From Anaerolineae bacterium (GTDB lineage Bacteria; Chloroflexota; Anaerolineae; Aggregatilineales; Phototrophicaceae), in contig JALHNB010000049.1 in assembly GCA_022843745.1 (NCBI GenBank), forward strand, positions 1-53,074: a stretch of 53,074 nt of DNA, given 5' to 3'. Numbering within the stretch: the first letter of the stretch is position 1; each line of letters opens with the position of its first letter. This document shows positions 39,929-49,921 of this stretch, piece after piece. A program made the translations under genes and the position numbers. A model generated the notes under the pieces. It was not told the DNA's origin. It saw nothing but the letters and a program-made list of their open reading frames with translations, and made no database searches.

Positions 39929-42900
39929 ATGAAACAATCCTCGTATCGCGAACAGGACTACGCCTTCGGGCAGATGGTGTTGAATCTGCGCTCCAATATG
40001 AAGCTCACCCAGGCCGCGTTAGCTGAACTTCTGGGTGTTTCGCGCCAATCTGTCGTTGAATGGGAAGCGGGCAGCAAGTATCCGAAGGTCACACATTTGC
40101 AGGCGTTGGTCGCCCTGGCTGTGCAGAATCGGGCATTTCCAGCCGGACGCGAAGTCGATGAAATTCAGGCACTCTGGAAATCGTCACGCCAGAAGGTACT
40201 GCTGGACGAAGGCTGGCTGGCAAGGCTTCTCGCGGTACAAAACGGCCAGCAGTCCCAGGCTGTAGCGCCCGCGCTCGCGAAAGGCACTCAATTTCATTGG
40301 GATGATGCCATCGCGGTGGATGCTTTTTATGGACGCGAAGCCGAATTGACTCTGTTGACCCAGTGGATACTCGAGGAGCGCTGTCGAGTCGTGAGTGTGC
40401 TGGGTATGGGCGGCATCGGAAAATCGGCGCTCACGGTACACCTGATGCAGCAGTACGCCGAACATTTTGAAGTCGTGATCTGGCGTTCCCTGCGCGATAT
40501 TCCAAGCTGCGATGCCCTGCTGGACAGCCTGCTTGAAGTATTTGCCCCCCGTGCTTTGATTGACCCTGATCTCAGCATGGAGCGTCGTCAATCCGTCCTG
40601 CTGGATTTTATGCGGCGAACCCGTGCTCTCCTGGTGTTTGACAACCTGGAATCGCTGCTGGAAGACGGTGAAAGTGCGGGTCATCTGCGCCCCGGCTACG
40701 AAGGCTTCGGGCGCTTCCTGCGGTTGAGCGCCGAAACCAGCCACCAGAGCTGTGTGCTGATTACTAGCCGCGAAAAACCGAACGAGCTTGTATCGCCGGA
40801 GGGCAGCCGATCCCCGGTGCGTGCCTTGCGGCTCGGCCAATTGGAAACAGACGCCTGTGAACGGCTGTTGGCGGAAAAGGACGTGGCAGGCAGCGCCGCA
40901 GAACGCTCACAATTAATTGATGCCTACACCGGCAATCCACTGGCCTTGAAGATCGTGACGCAGACGATTATTGATTTATTTGACGGACAGATTGCGCCCT
41001 TTCTGGAACAGGGTGAGGTGATCTTTGGCGGTGTCCGTGAATTGCTCAGTGAACAATTCACCCGGCTTTCCCCCTTGGCGCAAAGCCTGCTGCTGTGGCT
41101 GGCGATTATGCGCGAGCCGCTGATGCTCGATGAACTGGCAAGGATGTTGGTCACACCCATAAAACGTGACCGCCTCCTGGAAGCTGTTGATTCGCTGCAC
41201 CGCCGATCCCTGATCGAACGCGGGGTACAGCCGGGTAGTTTCACGCTGCACTCCGTCGTTCTGGAATATCTGACCGCCCTGCTCATCGCTGAGGTGAGCG
41301 ATGAGATTCAAGCGGGTCGCCTGTCACGCCTGATTGAGTTCGGGCTTGGGTTGGGTCAGGCGCGGGAATATGTGCGCCAGACTCAGGAACGTTTGATCGT
41401 CGCCCCGATTCTGGAATATCTGGTGAGCGTCTACACGCATCACGAAACGCTGGAGAGTCAACTCCTGGGGATGCTCGCCCAACTGACCACATGGGCCGAG
41501 AATTTACAGGGTTACGGCTCCGCGAATCTGCTGACGTTTCTGCGGTTACACCGGGGACACCTGCGCGGTCTCGATTTGTCGGGGCTGAAGCTGCGCAATG
41601 CCTATCTGCAAGCGGTGGATATGCAGGATACAAGCTTGTCCAGAACGCTGGTGCAGGAGACGGTATTTTCGGAAACGTTTGACGCGGTACTGTCAACCGA
41701 TGTCAGCAAATCCGGCGAACAGTGGGCGGCTTCCAGTCGGCGCGGCGAAGTGCTGGTGTGGAACGCCGAGGGTGTCGCGTTACAGAGTGCGTGGCGCGCC
41801 CACAGCGACATGATCTGGTCGATTAAATTCAGCCCGGATGGGCAAACACTCGCAACCGCAAGCTGGGATTGCACTGTCAAAGTATGGGAAACCGCCACAG
41901 GTACACTGCGCTGGTCGGGCAAACACAAAGCGCATGTCAACTCTGTCGCCTTTTCGCCGAATGGTCGCTACCTTGCCAGCGGCAGCAATGATGCCACTGT
42001 CGCGCTGTGGGATTCGCATACTGGCGCTCAACTTCAGACGCTTCAGCATCCCGTCGCCGTGTCTGGCTGTACGGTCAACTGGAGTCCCGATGGCAGGATG
42101 CTCGTCACGGGCGATCAGGAAGGCTCTATTCGCCTGTGGGAGATACCGGAAGGCAGACCGGCGCAGTGTCTACAGGTCTTTGCCGGACATTCCACATTTG
42201 TCGATGCGCTGGCCTTTTCGCCGGATGGGCAGATTCTCGCCAGCACCAGCTTCGATGGCACGGTTAAGTTGTGGGACATGATCGGTGGTCAGCTTCAATT
42301 GCGGCAGGCCGTCGTCGGGCATGTGGCGCGGATCGGGCGCTTCGCCTGGAGTCCAGACGGCCTCACACTGGCCTGCGGCGGCATCGACAAAATGATCTGG
42401 CTGGTGGACATCCCCGAAGGCCGCTATCGTGCGGCCCTGCAAGGTCATGCACACGGCGTGACCGGGCTGGCCTTCATGCCGGACGGACACAGCCTCCTGA
42501 GTTGTGGCGATTACACGCTGCATCTGTGGGACATCGATAATCGCTACTGCACGCGCGTCATCGAGGGCTACTCCAAATTTCTCTACGCGGTGGATTGGAG
42601 TCCCGATGGCAGGCATCTGGTGGGCGGCGGCATGGATACCGTCGTGGCGCTGTGGGATCTGGGCGATGATGACCATTCCCCTCAGATACCACCCGGACAC
42701 TCGGATGATGACCGTTCGCCCCGCACACTACATGGGCACACCGGCGCGGTTTGCGGTGTCGCCTGGAGTCCCGATGGGCAATGGTTAGCCAGCAGCGAAT
42801 GGGATAACGTCATCCGGCTGTGGAATCCGATTTCAGGCACTTGCGTCAGGATCATCCAATACCCCGACGATCCCGATAATTTCTTCTATGATCTGGCCTG

Positions 42901-43612
42901 GAGTCCCGATGGTCAACGATTAGCCATCGGCACCAGCGAACATGGTGTGCAGATATTTGAGCTGCCGAGCTATCATCAACCCTGGGTCAAAAATGAATTT
43001 CCGACCTGGATACGCCACATTGCCTGGAGTCCGGATGGGACACTGCTGGCAGGCGCGGGTGATGATGGCGTCGTTTATGTATGGGAAGCGACAGATGGCA
43101 CACTGCGCCACCAATTAAAAGCCCATCACAGCATGGTCGTGAGTCTGGCGTGGAGTCCCGATGGCACACAGTTGGCATCCGGCAGCCGAGGGGTCGATGG
43201 CGGCGAATTATTTATCTGGGATGTGCAAAACGACTATCGTCTGCGCGTGTTTGAGAATCATCCGGGGGTTGTCTATGCGATAGCCTGGGGTGCGGATGAA
43301 AAAATACTCATCAGCGGCGACGACGATGGTACGCTGCGCTGGTGGAGCGTGGAAAGCGGTGCGTGTTTGCTGGTGCATCAGGCACACCGGGGAGCAATCG
43401 AGGCGCTCCGGCGAAGCCCGGATGGGACAACGCTGGCAAGCTGCGCGGATGACGGCGCGATCATGCTCTGGAGTCTTTCCAGCGGCGACTATCTCCGAAC
43501 GCTGCGGCGGGATCGCCCCTACGAACGCCTCGATATTACAGGCATCCGGGGGTTAACCGAGGCGCAAAAAGCCAATCTGCGTGCGCTGGGGGCGGTTGAA
43601 ATAACTGGCTGA
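39929..43612 (+). CDS. XRE - NB-ARC/STAND - WD40 protein, copy 1
   Basis: 1227 residues. Residues 10-65 are an XRE helix-turn-helix (LTQAALAELLGVSRQSVVEW). A spacer leads to a STAND ATPase: FYGREAELTLL, Walker A GMGGIGKSAL (Lys165), Walker B ALLVFDNLE (about 233), TSREKP sensor (279) and GNPLALK (335). Then a helical arm (to 545), a pentapeptide-like patch HLRGLDLSGLKLRNAYLQA, and about 14 WD40 blades (585-1190), each with (W/F)SPDG. The tail DITGIRGLTEAQKANLRALG is the conserved end of this family. STAND proteins bind ligands through the repeats and oligomerise on ATP binding. The HTH suggests DNA contact. No effector nuclease domain is attached. Confidence 0.95.
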   Translation: MKQSSYREQDYAFGQMVLNLRSNMKLTQAALAELLGVSRQSVVEWEAGSKYPKVTHLQALVALAVQNRAFPAGREVDEIQALWKSSRQKVLLDEGWLARLLAVQNGQQSQAVAPALAKGTQFHWDDAIAVDAFYGREAELTLLTQWILEERCRVVSVLGMGGIGKSALTVHLMQQYAEHFEVVIWRSLRDIPSCDALLDSLLEVFAPRALIDPDLSMERRQSVLLDFMRRTRALLVFDNLESLLEDGESAGHLRPGYEGFGRFLRLSAETSHQSCVLITSREKPNELVSPEGSRSPVRALRLGQLETDACERLLAEKDVAGSAAERSQLIDAYTGNPLALKIVTQTIIDLFDGQIAPFLEQGEVIFGGVRELLSEQFTRLSPLAQSLLLWLAIMREPLMLDELARMLVTPIKRDRLLEAVDSLHRRSLIERGVQPGSFTLHSVVLEYLTALLIAEVSDEIQAGRLSRLIEFGLGLGQAREYVRQTQERLIVAPILEYLVSVYTHHETLESQLLGMLAQLTTWAENLQGYGSANLLTFLRLHRGHLRGLDLSGLKLRNAYLQAVDMQDTSLSRTLVQETVFSETFDAVLSTDVSKSGEQWAASSRRGEVLVWNAEGVALQSAWRAHSDMIWSIKFSPDGQTLATASWDCTVKVWETATGTLRWSGKHKAHVNSVAFSPNGRYLASGSNDATVALWDSHTGAQLQTLQHPVAVSGCTVNWSPDGRMLVTGDQEGSIRLWEIPEGRPAQCLQVFAGHSTFVDALAFSPDGQILASTSFDGTVKLWDMIGGQLQLRQAVVGHVARIGRFAWSPDGLTLACGGIDKMIWLVDIPEGRYRAALQGHAHGVTGLAFMPDGHSLLSCGDYTLHLWDIDNRYCTRVIEGYSKFLYAVDWSPDGRHLVGGGMDTVVALWDLGDDDHSPQIPPGHSDDDRSPRTLHGHTGAVCGVAWSPDGQWLASSEWDNVIRLWNPISGTCVRIIQYPDDPDNFFYDLAWSPDGQRLAIGTSEHGVQIFELPSYHQPWVKNEFPTWIRHIAWSPDGTLLAGAGDDGVVYVWEATDGTLRHQLKAHHSMVVSLAWSPDGTQLASGSRGVDGGELFIWDVQNDYRLRVFENHPGVVYAIAWGADEKILISGDDDGTLRWWSVESGACLLVHQAHRGAIEALRRSPDGTTLASCADDGAIMLWSLSSGDYLRTLRRDRPYERLDITGIRGLTEAQKANLRALGAVEITG

Positions 43613-43708
43613 TTGTCTCGCGGGGTATAGGCCGTATTATTTCCGCCGTGAAGCGACCCTAGGGGCATAATCACGAGTACGAGCATAGCAAACATGTGGG
43701 TATTTTTT

Positions 43709-43857
43709 GTAGGGGCAGGTCTGAGACCTGCCCTCATAATCCGCGAAATCAAATGGGTCGTACATAGTAGACCATCAAGCAACTATTTATGGATTGGGCG
43801 CACAGCCGTGCGCCCCTACAACGTGCATGTTTGTAGGGGAGAGGCGCTGCCTCGTCC
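43709..43857. repeat. three REP palindromes in the gap between STAND genes
   Basis: 43709-43733 has stem GGGGCAGGTC...GACCTGCCC; 43796-43819 has GGGCGCACAGCCGTGCGCCC then CTAC (opposite orientation); 43833-43857 has GGGGAGAGGC...GCCTCGTCC, imperfect. Three variants with different stems in 150 bp. No other gene is seen in the 344-bp gap (43613-43956). Confidence 0.8.
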
Positions 43858-43956
43858 GGTGTTCGGCTCATAAATAATCTTCTTGACGAACTATTATTTC
43901 AGTAACGGCGCTGTCGTTCTTTCACATTTCAAAGCCTATTCGTAGCAAGAGTGAAT

Positions 43957-46900
43957 ATGAAGCGAACCTCATATCGCGAACTGGATTACGCCTTTGGACA
44001 GCTTATGCTGAGCCTGCGCACCGTCATGGGGCTGACGCAAACTGATTTGGCGAACAGCCTGGGTGTTTCGCGCCAGTCGGTAGCCGAATGGGAATCCGGC
44101 AGCAAGTATCCGAAAGCCGAACGCCTCCGCTCATTTATCGCCCTCGCCTTCCAGCACCGCGCCTTGTCCGCCGGACAGGAAGCGGACGAGATTCGCGCAC
44201 TCTGGAAAGCGGCTCATCAAAAACTGCCGCTGGACGAAGCGTGGCTCACAACCCTGCTTGAATCGCAGACTCATGAAGACAGACGACTCGCGCCGCCTTC
44301 GTTAGCCGGAACACACATCGATTGGGATAATGCCACTTCTGTTCAAAATTTTTATGGACGCGAGTGGGAACTCAAAATTCTCATGCAGTGGGTGATCGAG
44401 GAACGCTGCAAAATTATAAGCGTTCTGGGGATAGGCGGCATCGGCAAATCCTCGCTGTCAGTGAATTTCATGCACCAGGTCGCGGATCAGTTTGAAGTCG
44501 TGATCTGGCGCTCCCTGCGCGATGCCCCCACCTGCGACGCGCTGCTGGATGATCTCATTCAAGCGCTTGCGCCTTCCGTGGACAAGGGCCGAATGAGCAT
44601 CCAACAGCGCCTCGATATGCTCTTGGGCCACCTCCGCCAGCAGCGCACCCTGATCGTGCTGGACAACGCGGAAACGCTTATGGAGGAAGGCACAGGCGCG
44701 GGGCAATTGCGCCCTGGTTACGAAAATTATTCCCTGCTGCTGCGCTATCTGGCCGGAGGCAATCATCAGAGCAGCCTGCTGCTGACCAGCCGCGAAAAAC
44801 CCGTCAGCCTTGTGGCGCTGGAAGGCGGCAGTTCATCGGTGCGTTCGCTGCGCCTTGTCCGGCTGGATAATCATGCCTGTGAGCAGCTTTTGGCGGAGAA
44901 AGGGGTTCGCGGCTCCCCAATTGAACGGATACGGCTGATCGAGGCCTACACGGGCAATCCGCTGGCCCTGAAAATCGTCACCCAGACCATCGTCGATCTG
45001 TTCGGTGGCGAGATCGCTGCTTTCCTTGAGCAGGGCGAGTTGATCTTCGGCGGGGTTCGCGCCCTGCTGACGCAGCAGTTCGCGCGGCTGTCGAGCCTGG
45101 AGCAGACCATCCTGCTCTGGCTGGCGATCCTGCGTGAGCCGTCCACGATGACCGAGCTTCTGAGCGTGCTGGTCAAACCTGTGCCGCGTGGCCGCCTGCT
45201 GGAAGCGCTGGAAGCCCTCTACCGCCGTTCGTTGATCGAGCGCGGTCAGGCTCCCGGCAGTTTCACGCTGCAATCGGTGGTCATGGAATACTTTATTGAT
45301 CGACTGATTAGCGAAGTGGTCGATGAGATTCAAAGCCAAACACCCGCCTATCTGATTGAGCATGGACTCGAACTGGCACAGGCGCGGGAATATGTACGGG
45401 AAACCCAGGAGCGCCTCATCATCGCGCCCATTCTTGCGCTCCTGCGGAACTTATATGTCGACGATCTGGAACAGCATCTCCTCACCCAGCTTGCAGTATT
45501 CGCGCAGGTTAACGATCATGGCTACGGCCCGGCTAATCTGGTGACGCTGCTGCGCTCGCATAAAGGCCATTTACGCGGCCTGAATTTGCAGGGGTTGACC
45601 CTCCGCGCCGTATATTTACAGGGCGTCGAGATGCAGGACACCAATTTGTCCGCCACCACGATCCTCGACAGCGTTTTGACCGAAGCTTTTGATGCTGTGC
45701 TTTCAGTTGCCATCAGCAGCACCGGGGAATACTGGGCAGCATCCAATCGCCGGGGCGAAATCCAATTATGGTCAGGTCAGGGGCGCATCCTGCATCGTGC
45801 ATGGCGGGCGCATATGGACATGGTATGGACGCTCACCTTCAGTGCCGATAGTCGGCTGCTGGCGACAGGCAGTTGGGACAAGTCCATCAAAGTCTGGGAT
45901 GTTGCGACTGGCAGCCTCCTGTGGACGGGCTGGCATACCGGCGAAGTGGTACGCATCGCGTTTTCGGCTGATGACCGTCTGCTTGCCAGCAATGGCGGAA
46001 CCGAAATTATCCTCTGGGATAGCCATCAGGGGACAATGCTCAATAAACTGCCGCAGCGGGCGACACCAACCGGTATTGCCTGGAGCGGGGATGGGCGTTT
46101 TCTGGCAAGTAGTGATGTGGAGGGTAACGTTCAGATTTGGTCGTTGCAGCAGCACGGACAAACCACCCACCTCCGATCCATTGTCGGCAGTCCGGTTGCG
46201 ATCCCGATGCTGGATTTTTCGCCCGATAGTACCCTTCTGGTGGGCGCGTGTATGGATGGCCCTGTCAGGCTATGGGAGGTCGAAAGCGGGCGACTGCTGC
46301 ATTCTTTCGAAGGCCATACCGATCTCGTGCGCCGGGTCACATGGAGTCCCGATGGGCATACGATTGCCAGCGCCAGCCGTGACCAGACCATCCGGCTGTG
46401 GGATTTCGAAAAGAAATATTGCCGATCCGTGCTGCGTGGGCATGAGGGCGAAGTGTGCGGGCTGGCCTTTAGCCCGGACAGCCGGAATCTGCTCACGACC
46501 AGCATTGATGGCACGATGCGTGTTTGGGATACTCTGTCTAGTCAATGCACGCGCATCACCGTAAGCTATGCAACGACGATTTTTGATATTGACTGGAGTC
46601 CCGACAGCAGCCAATTAATCAGCGGCGGCATGAACATCCCGATAACCATCTGGGATGTGTCTGGAAGAACCTCACCGCAGGCCTTCAACACGGCTTCAAC
46701 GATTATTTGCAGTTTGGGATGGAGTCCCGACGGGCAATATGTGGCAACCAGTGAATGGAATCACGCGATCCGGCTGTGGGACCCGGCGGCGCGGACAGAA
46801 ATTGCCGTGTTGCAGCCGCCGGACGACAACGGCAACATTTTCTATAATCTGGCGTGGAGTCCCGATGGGCAGCGGTTAGCCTGGGGAACTTATGATGATG

Positions 46901-47592
46901 CTGTCCGGGTATATGACATTTCCACATGCGGCTATCGTTCGATCAGCCAAAATTTCCCGACACGACTGCGGCATGTCGCGTGGAGTCCCGATGGAAAATA
47001 TCTGGCGGGCTGCGGCTATAACGGCATGATCTATGTCTGGGATTCTCAGGATTTGCGGCTGGTTCAGCAGATCGCTGGTCACACGGGCATCATCATGTGC
47101 ATCGCGTGGCACAGTGACAGCACACGACTCGCAGCGGGTGGACACAGCGCCGGGGGCGGTGAATTGTTCGTGTGGAATATCCAGCGTGCTGAGCATGAAG
47201 CTGCGATGACCCATGTGGAGCAGCCTGAAGTCGCAATCACCTATATGGAGCAGGCAGTTTCGGCAGTGATATGGGATTCGGACGGCGAAATACTCATGAT
47301 TGGCAGTCCGGATGGTCGGCTGCGCTGGTGGCATCTGGGGCGCGGCGAATTTGTGGATATGCGTGAAGCCCACGCCGCGACGATCCAAACGCTCCGGCGA
47401 AGTCCTGACGGTCAAATGCTGGCAAGCTGCGGCAATGATGGCGCGGTCATGCTGTGGAATCTGCAAACCAGGCAGCATCTCCAGACGCTGCGGCGAGATC
47501 GCCCCTACGAACGCATGGACATCACGGGCATCCGAGGGCTGACCGAGGCGCAAAAAGCCAGCCTGCGCACCCTCGGCGCAATTGAACAATAG
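43957..47592 (+). CDS. XRE - NB-ARC/STAND - WD40 protein, copy 2
   Basis: 1211 residues from MKRTSYRELDYAFGQ; the start is set by matching copy 1 (MKQSSYREQDYAFGQ). Same order: XRE HTH (LTQTDLANSLGVSRQSVAEW), STAND ATPase with Walker A GIGGIGKSSL (Lys164), Walker B TLIVLDNAE, TSREKP and GNPLALK, helical arm, HLRGLNLQGLTLRAVYLQGV, then about 13-14 blades and DITGIRGLTEAQKASLRTLG. N-terminal parts are very alike, while blades differ, as expected if the two copies recognise different ligands. Separated from copy 1 by REP palindromes, so probably transcribed separately. Confidence 0.95.
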   Translation: MKRTSYRELDYAFGQLMLSLRTVMGLTQTDLANSLGVSRQSVAEWESGSKYPKAERLRSFIALAFQHRALSAGQEADEIRALWKAAHQKLPLDEAWLTTLLESQTHEDRRLAPPSLAGTHIDWDNATSVQNFYGREWELKILMQWVIEERCKIISVLGIGGIGKSSLSVNFMHQVADQFEVVIWRSLRDAPTCDALLDDLIQALAPSVDKGRMSIQQRLDMLLGHLRQQRTLIVLDNAETLMEEGTGAGQLRPGYENYSLLLRYLAGGNHQSSLLLTSREKPVSLVALEGGSSSVRSLRLVRLDNHACEQLLAEKGVRGSPIERIRLIEAYTGNPLALKIVTQTIVDLFGGEIAAFLEQGELIFGGVRALLTQQFARLSSLEQTILLWLAILREPSTMTELLSVLVKPVPRGRLLEALEALYRRSLIERGQAPGSFTLQSVVMEYFIDRLISEVVDEIQSQTPAYLIEHGLELAQAREYVRETQERLIIAPILALLRNLYVDDLEQHLLTQLAVFAQVNDHGYGPANLVTLLRSHKGHLRGLNLQGLTLRAVYLQGVEMQDTNLSATTILDSVLTEAFDAVLSVAISSTGEYWAASNRRGEIQLWSGQGRILHRAWRAHMDMVWTLTFSADSRLLATGSWDKSIKVWDVATGSLLWTGWHTGEVVRIAFSADDRLLASNGGTEIILWDSHQGTMLNKLPQRATPTGIAWSGDGRFLASSDVEGNVQIWSLQQHGQTTHLRSIVGSPVAIPMLDFSPDSTLLVGACMDGPVRLWEVESGRLLHSFEGHTDLVRRVTWSPDGHTIASASRDQTIRLWDFEKKYCRSVLRGHEGEVCGLAFSPDSRNLLTTSIDGTMRVWDTLSSQCTRITVSYATTIFDIDWSPDSSQLISGGMNIPITIWDVSGRTSPQAFNTASTIICSLGWSPDGQYVATSEWNHAIRLWDPAARTEIAVLQPPDDNGNIFYNLAWSPDGQRLAWGTYDDAVRVYDISTCGYRSISQNFPTRLRHVAWSPDGKYLAGCGYNGMIYVWDSQDLRLVQQIAGHTGIIMCIAWHSDSTRLAAGGHSAGGGELFVWNIQRAEHEAAMTHVEQPEVAITYMEQAVSAVIWDSDGEILMIGSPDGRLRWWHLGRGEFVDMREAHAATIQTLRRSPDGQMLASCGNDGAVMLWNLQTRQHLQTLRRDRPYERMDITGIRGLTEAQKASLRTLGAIEQ

Positions 47593-47655
47593 AGTTTGTG
47601 GTGTACTGTCCGTGCGAAAGGATGAAATGATGCTTGTCCAACTCCCCGACGAACC

Positions 47656-48444
47656 CTATCTGGCTAAAAAATAAGTATCGGCATGATATTTCAAAAAATC
47701 TTGTGAAGGCAAGAATTTATCAGGCAACAAGATTTTATTTCGATGGTGTCGAGCAACATTCATTTCTACACTATCGTTAGGGAGATATTCAAAAATCTGC
47801 CTACTCACGACTATTCGATATTCTTCATCAACGGTCAAATAACCTGCATCAAATACTTTGTCATGAAATACACACATGCACAGGCCATTGTGTGGATTTA
47901 GCCGTAAGTCTTCTCGATCACGCCAGGGAATAATGTGGCTCGCTATGAGTAAAGGTGGAATAGGCATTTTACAAATACAACATTGGGAGCCATAGTTTGC
48001 AAGAACGGTTTTGCGGAAGAAATTTTGTCCCACGCGCACTTTCGTAATTCGCTCGACCTGCGTAACATCAATATCAGGCACATCAAATTCTGCAAATTCG
48101 TCTGATAACTCAGGATTTGCAGAATCTATATTTCCGTTTGTCATACGTGCGAGAAGTAGTTCACTTTCCCAAATTGCCTTATCCCAGTCGCTTGTAAATT
48201 CCTCCCAAGCTAAACCATCTGCTAGGCTGGTATTGGATAAACCTTTTATTCCCCTACTCTGATGTATTGGATCGAAGGAGGCAAAATTGCTGAGTTTCAT
48301 AGCAACTGCACTCGGTGTGCGATCAATAAGATGAGACAGAGCAATCACATCAGGATTGCGGTTATGATACAAGCCAAATGGCAATTTGCAGTATAGGTTA
48401 AAAGCTAAGAGCAATTCTTCGTGTGTCCAATTTCTTCTTGCCAT
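47656..48444 (-). CDS. HNH endonuclease family protein (HNH_2-like)
   Basis: 262 residues from MARRNWTHEE (an in-frame GTG precedes it). The N-terminal WTHEELLLAFNLYCKLPFGL with ALSHLIDRTPSAVAMKLSNF is a small helix-turn-helix-like recognition domain found in many putative restriction enzymes. The nuclease is FRKTVLANYGSQCCICKMPI and LIASHIIPWRDREDLRLNPH then NGLCMCVFHDKVFDAG, with CxxC, His-His and Asn-His spacing as in HNH_2. Probably a standalone restriction or repair nuclease. AT-rich compared with the STAND gene. It is convergent with STAND copy 2. Confidence 0.9.
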   Translation of the reverse strand: MARRNWTHEELLLAFNLYCKLPFGLYHNRNPDVIALSHLIDRTPSAVAMKLSNFASFDPIHQSRGIKGLSNTSLADGLAWEEFTSDWDKAIWESELLLARMTNGNIDSANPELSDEFAEFDVPDIDVTQVERITKVRVGQNFFRKTVLANYGSQCCICKMPIPPLLIASHIIPWRDREDLRLNPHNGLCMCVFHDKVFDAGYLTVDEEYRIVVSRQIFEYLPNDSVEMNVARHHRNKILLPDKFLPSQDFLKYHADTYFLAR

Positions 48445-48646
48445 CACACCTGCTCGTCATGCTAAAAGATTTATTGCAACATGCCGCTATTGTCACCAAC
48501 ATCTGAAAATAGACAACAATTAGAACACCCGTCTACCCACTTAGGTTATCATGGAGAGGGTTTTAAGCCAAACAAAATTAGACGCATGATTGCCAGATTG
48601 CGTTATCATAGAACCTCATATTCCGGCTTCTTGAGAAAGTAGGCAA

Positions 48647-49882
48647 ATGATGTTAAATCCCCAACGCACGATTGACGAACTCAAAGAATTACGCGCCCTC
48701 ACCGGCGACGAAAACGGCGCACAGCGGGTCGCCTGGACGGATACCTGGGCGAAAGCACGCGCCTGGTTTCGCGAAAAACTCGAAGGTCTGCCTGTCGAAG
48801 TCGAAACCGACGAGGCGGGCAATGTCTGGGTCACGCTGCGCGGCGAATCCGAAAAAGAGATGCTCATCGGCGGCCACATTGATTCCGTCCCCAACGGCGG
48901 CTGGCTCGATGGCTGTCTGAATGTCATGGGCGGGCTGGAAGTGATGCGCCGGATCGCCAGCGAAGGCACGCCACCCGTCACCGTTCGCCTCGTCGATTGG
49001 GCGGACGAAGAAGGCGCACGTTTCGGACGCAGCCTGTTCGGAAGCAGCTGCGCCTCCGGCTATATGGAGCCTGACGAACTGCGCAATATCAAGGACAAGG
49101 ACGGCATCACGCTCTCGGAAGCCGTCGGAAAATTTGGCGTGAATCTGGACACGGCGAAACAGGCAGGCCAGCAGCTAAAAAATGCCGCCGCTTACCTCGA
49201 ACTGCACATCGAGCAAGGGCCGGTGCTGGAAAGCATGGATTTGCCCCTCGGTGTCGTCCTTGGCACATTCGGAGTCGAGCGCCACGCCATTCGCTTCGTC
49301 GGGCAGGCGGCGCACTCCGGCTCGACCCCGATGGATAAGCGGCGCGATGCCCTCGGCGCGGCGTCAAAATTACACCTCGCCATTCGCGACATCGCCGTGC
49401 GCAACGGCGGCGTGTGTACTGTCGGGCGCGTCAACACGCTGCCGGGGATCGTGACCTCCGTCGTCGCGCAGGCGGATATGACGCTCGACCAGCGCCACCT
49501 CGACGCGGATGGACTGGCGGCCATGCTGCGCGAGGCGAAGGAAGCCAGCACGCAGTTCGCCGCCGAGGAAAAAGTCAGCGAAGAATGGAATCTGATCTGG
49601 AAAATTCATCCGATTCTCTTCCACCCGCAGTTGATCCAATTCTGCGAGGAAGCGATTATCGAAACCTGTGGGGTTTCGCACCGCCTGCCCAGCGGCCCGC
49701 TGCACGATGCGGCGGAGGTCGCGCGTTCCGGCGTTCCGACGATCATGCTGTTCGTGCAAAGTCTGTACGGCATCTCGCACAACAAAATCGAGGACACCAA
49801 AGAGGAGCATCTCGTCCTGTGCGTCGAGGCGCTCGATAAACTGGCAAGCAAAACGATGGCCTGGATCGTCGGGCAGGAATAG
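48647..49882 (+). CDS. M20 family amidohydrolase (N-carbamoyl-amino-acid / allantoate type)
   Basis: 411 residues, the usual length. Metal site: GGHIDSVPNGGWLDG (His77, Asp88 bridging), RLVDWADEEGARF (Glu121-Glu122; catalytic Glu) and ELHIEQGPVLE (His193). The dimerising domain in the middle holds RFVGQAAHSGSTPMDKRRDA and VNTLPGIVTSVVAQADMTLD. RLPSGPLHDAAEVARSGVPT near the end carries the last metal His. The AxxSGSTPM motif is typical of hydantoinase-type carbamoylases and allantoate amidohydrolases. It may supply ammonia from ureides. AGGC lies upstream, and the second Met (48650) is also possible. Confidence 0.93.
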   Translation: MMLNPQRTIDELKELRALTGDENGAQRVAWTDTWAKARAWFREKLEGLPVEVETDEAGNVWVTLRGESEKEMLIGGHIDSVPNGGWLDGCLNVMGGLEVMRRIASEGTPPVTVRLVDWADEEGARFGRSLFGSSCASGYMEPDELRNIKDKDGITLSEAVGKFGVNLDTAKQAGQQLKNAAAYLELHIEQGPVLESMDLPLGVVLGTFGVERHAIRFVGQAAHSGSTPMDKRRDALGAASKLHLAIRDIAVRNGGVCTVGRVNTLPGIVTSVVAQADMTLDQRHLDADGLAAMLREAKEASTQFAAEEKVSEEWNLIWKIHPILFHPQLIQFCEEAIIETCGVSHRLPSGPLHDAAEVARSGVPTIMLFVQSLYGISHNKIEDTKEEHLVLCVEALDKLASKTMAWIVGQE

Positions 49883-49921
49883 CGCCGTAGGGGTAACTAC
49901 TCAGATACTGGCAGAATCTTA

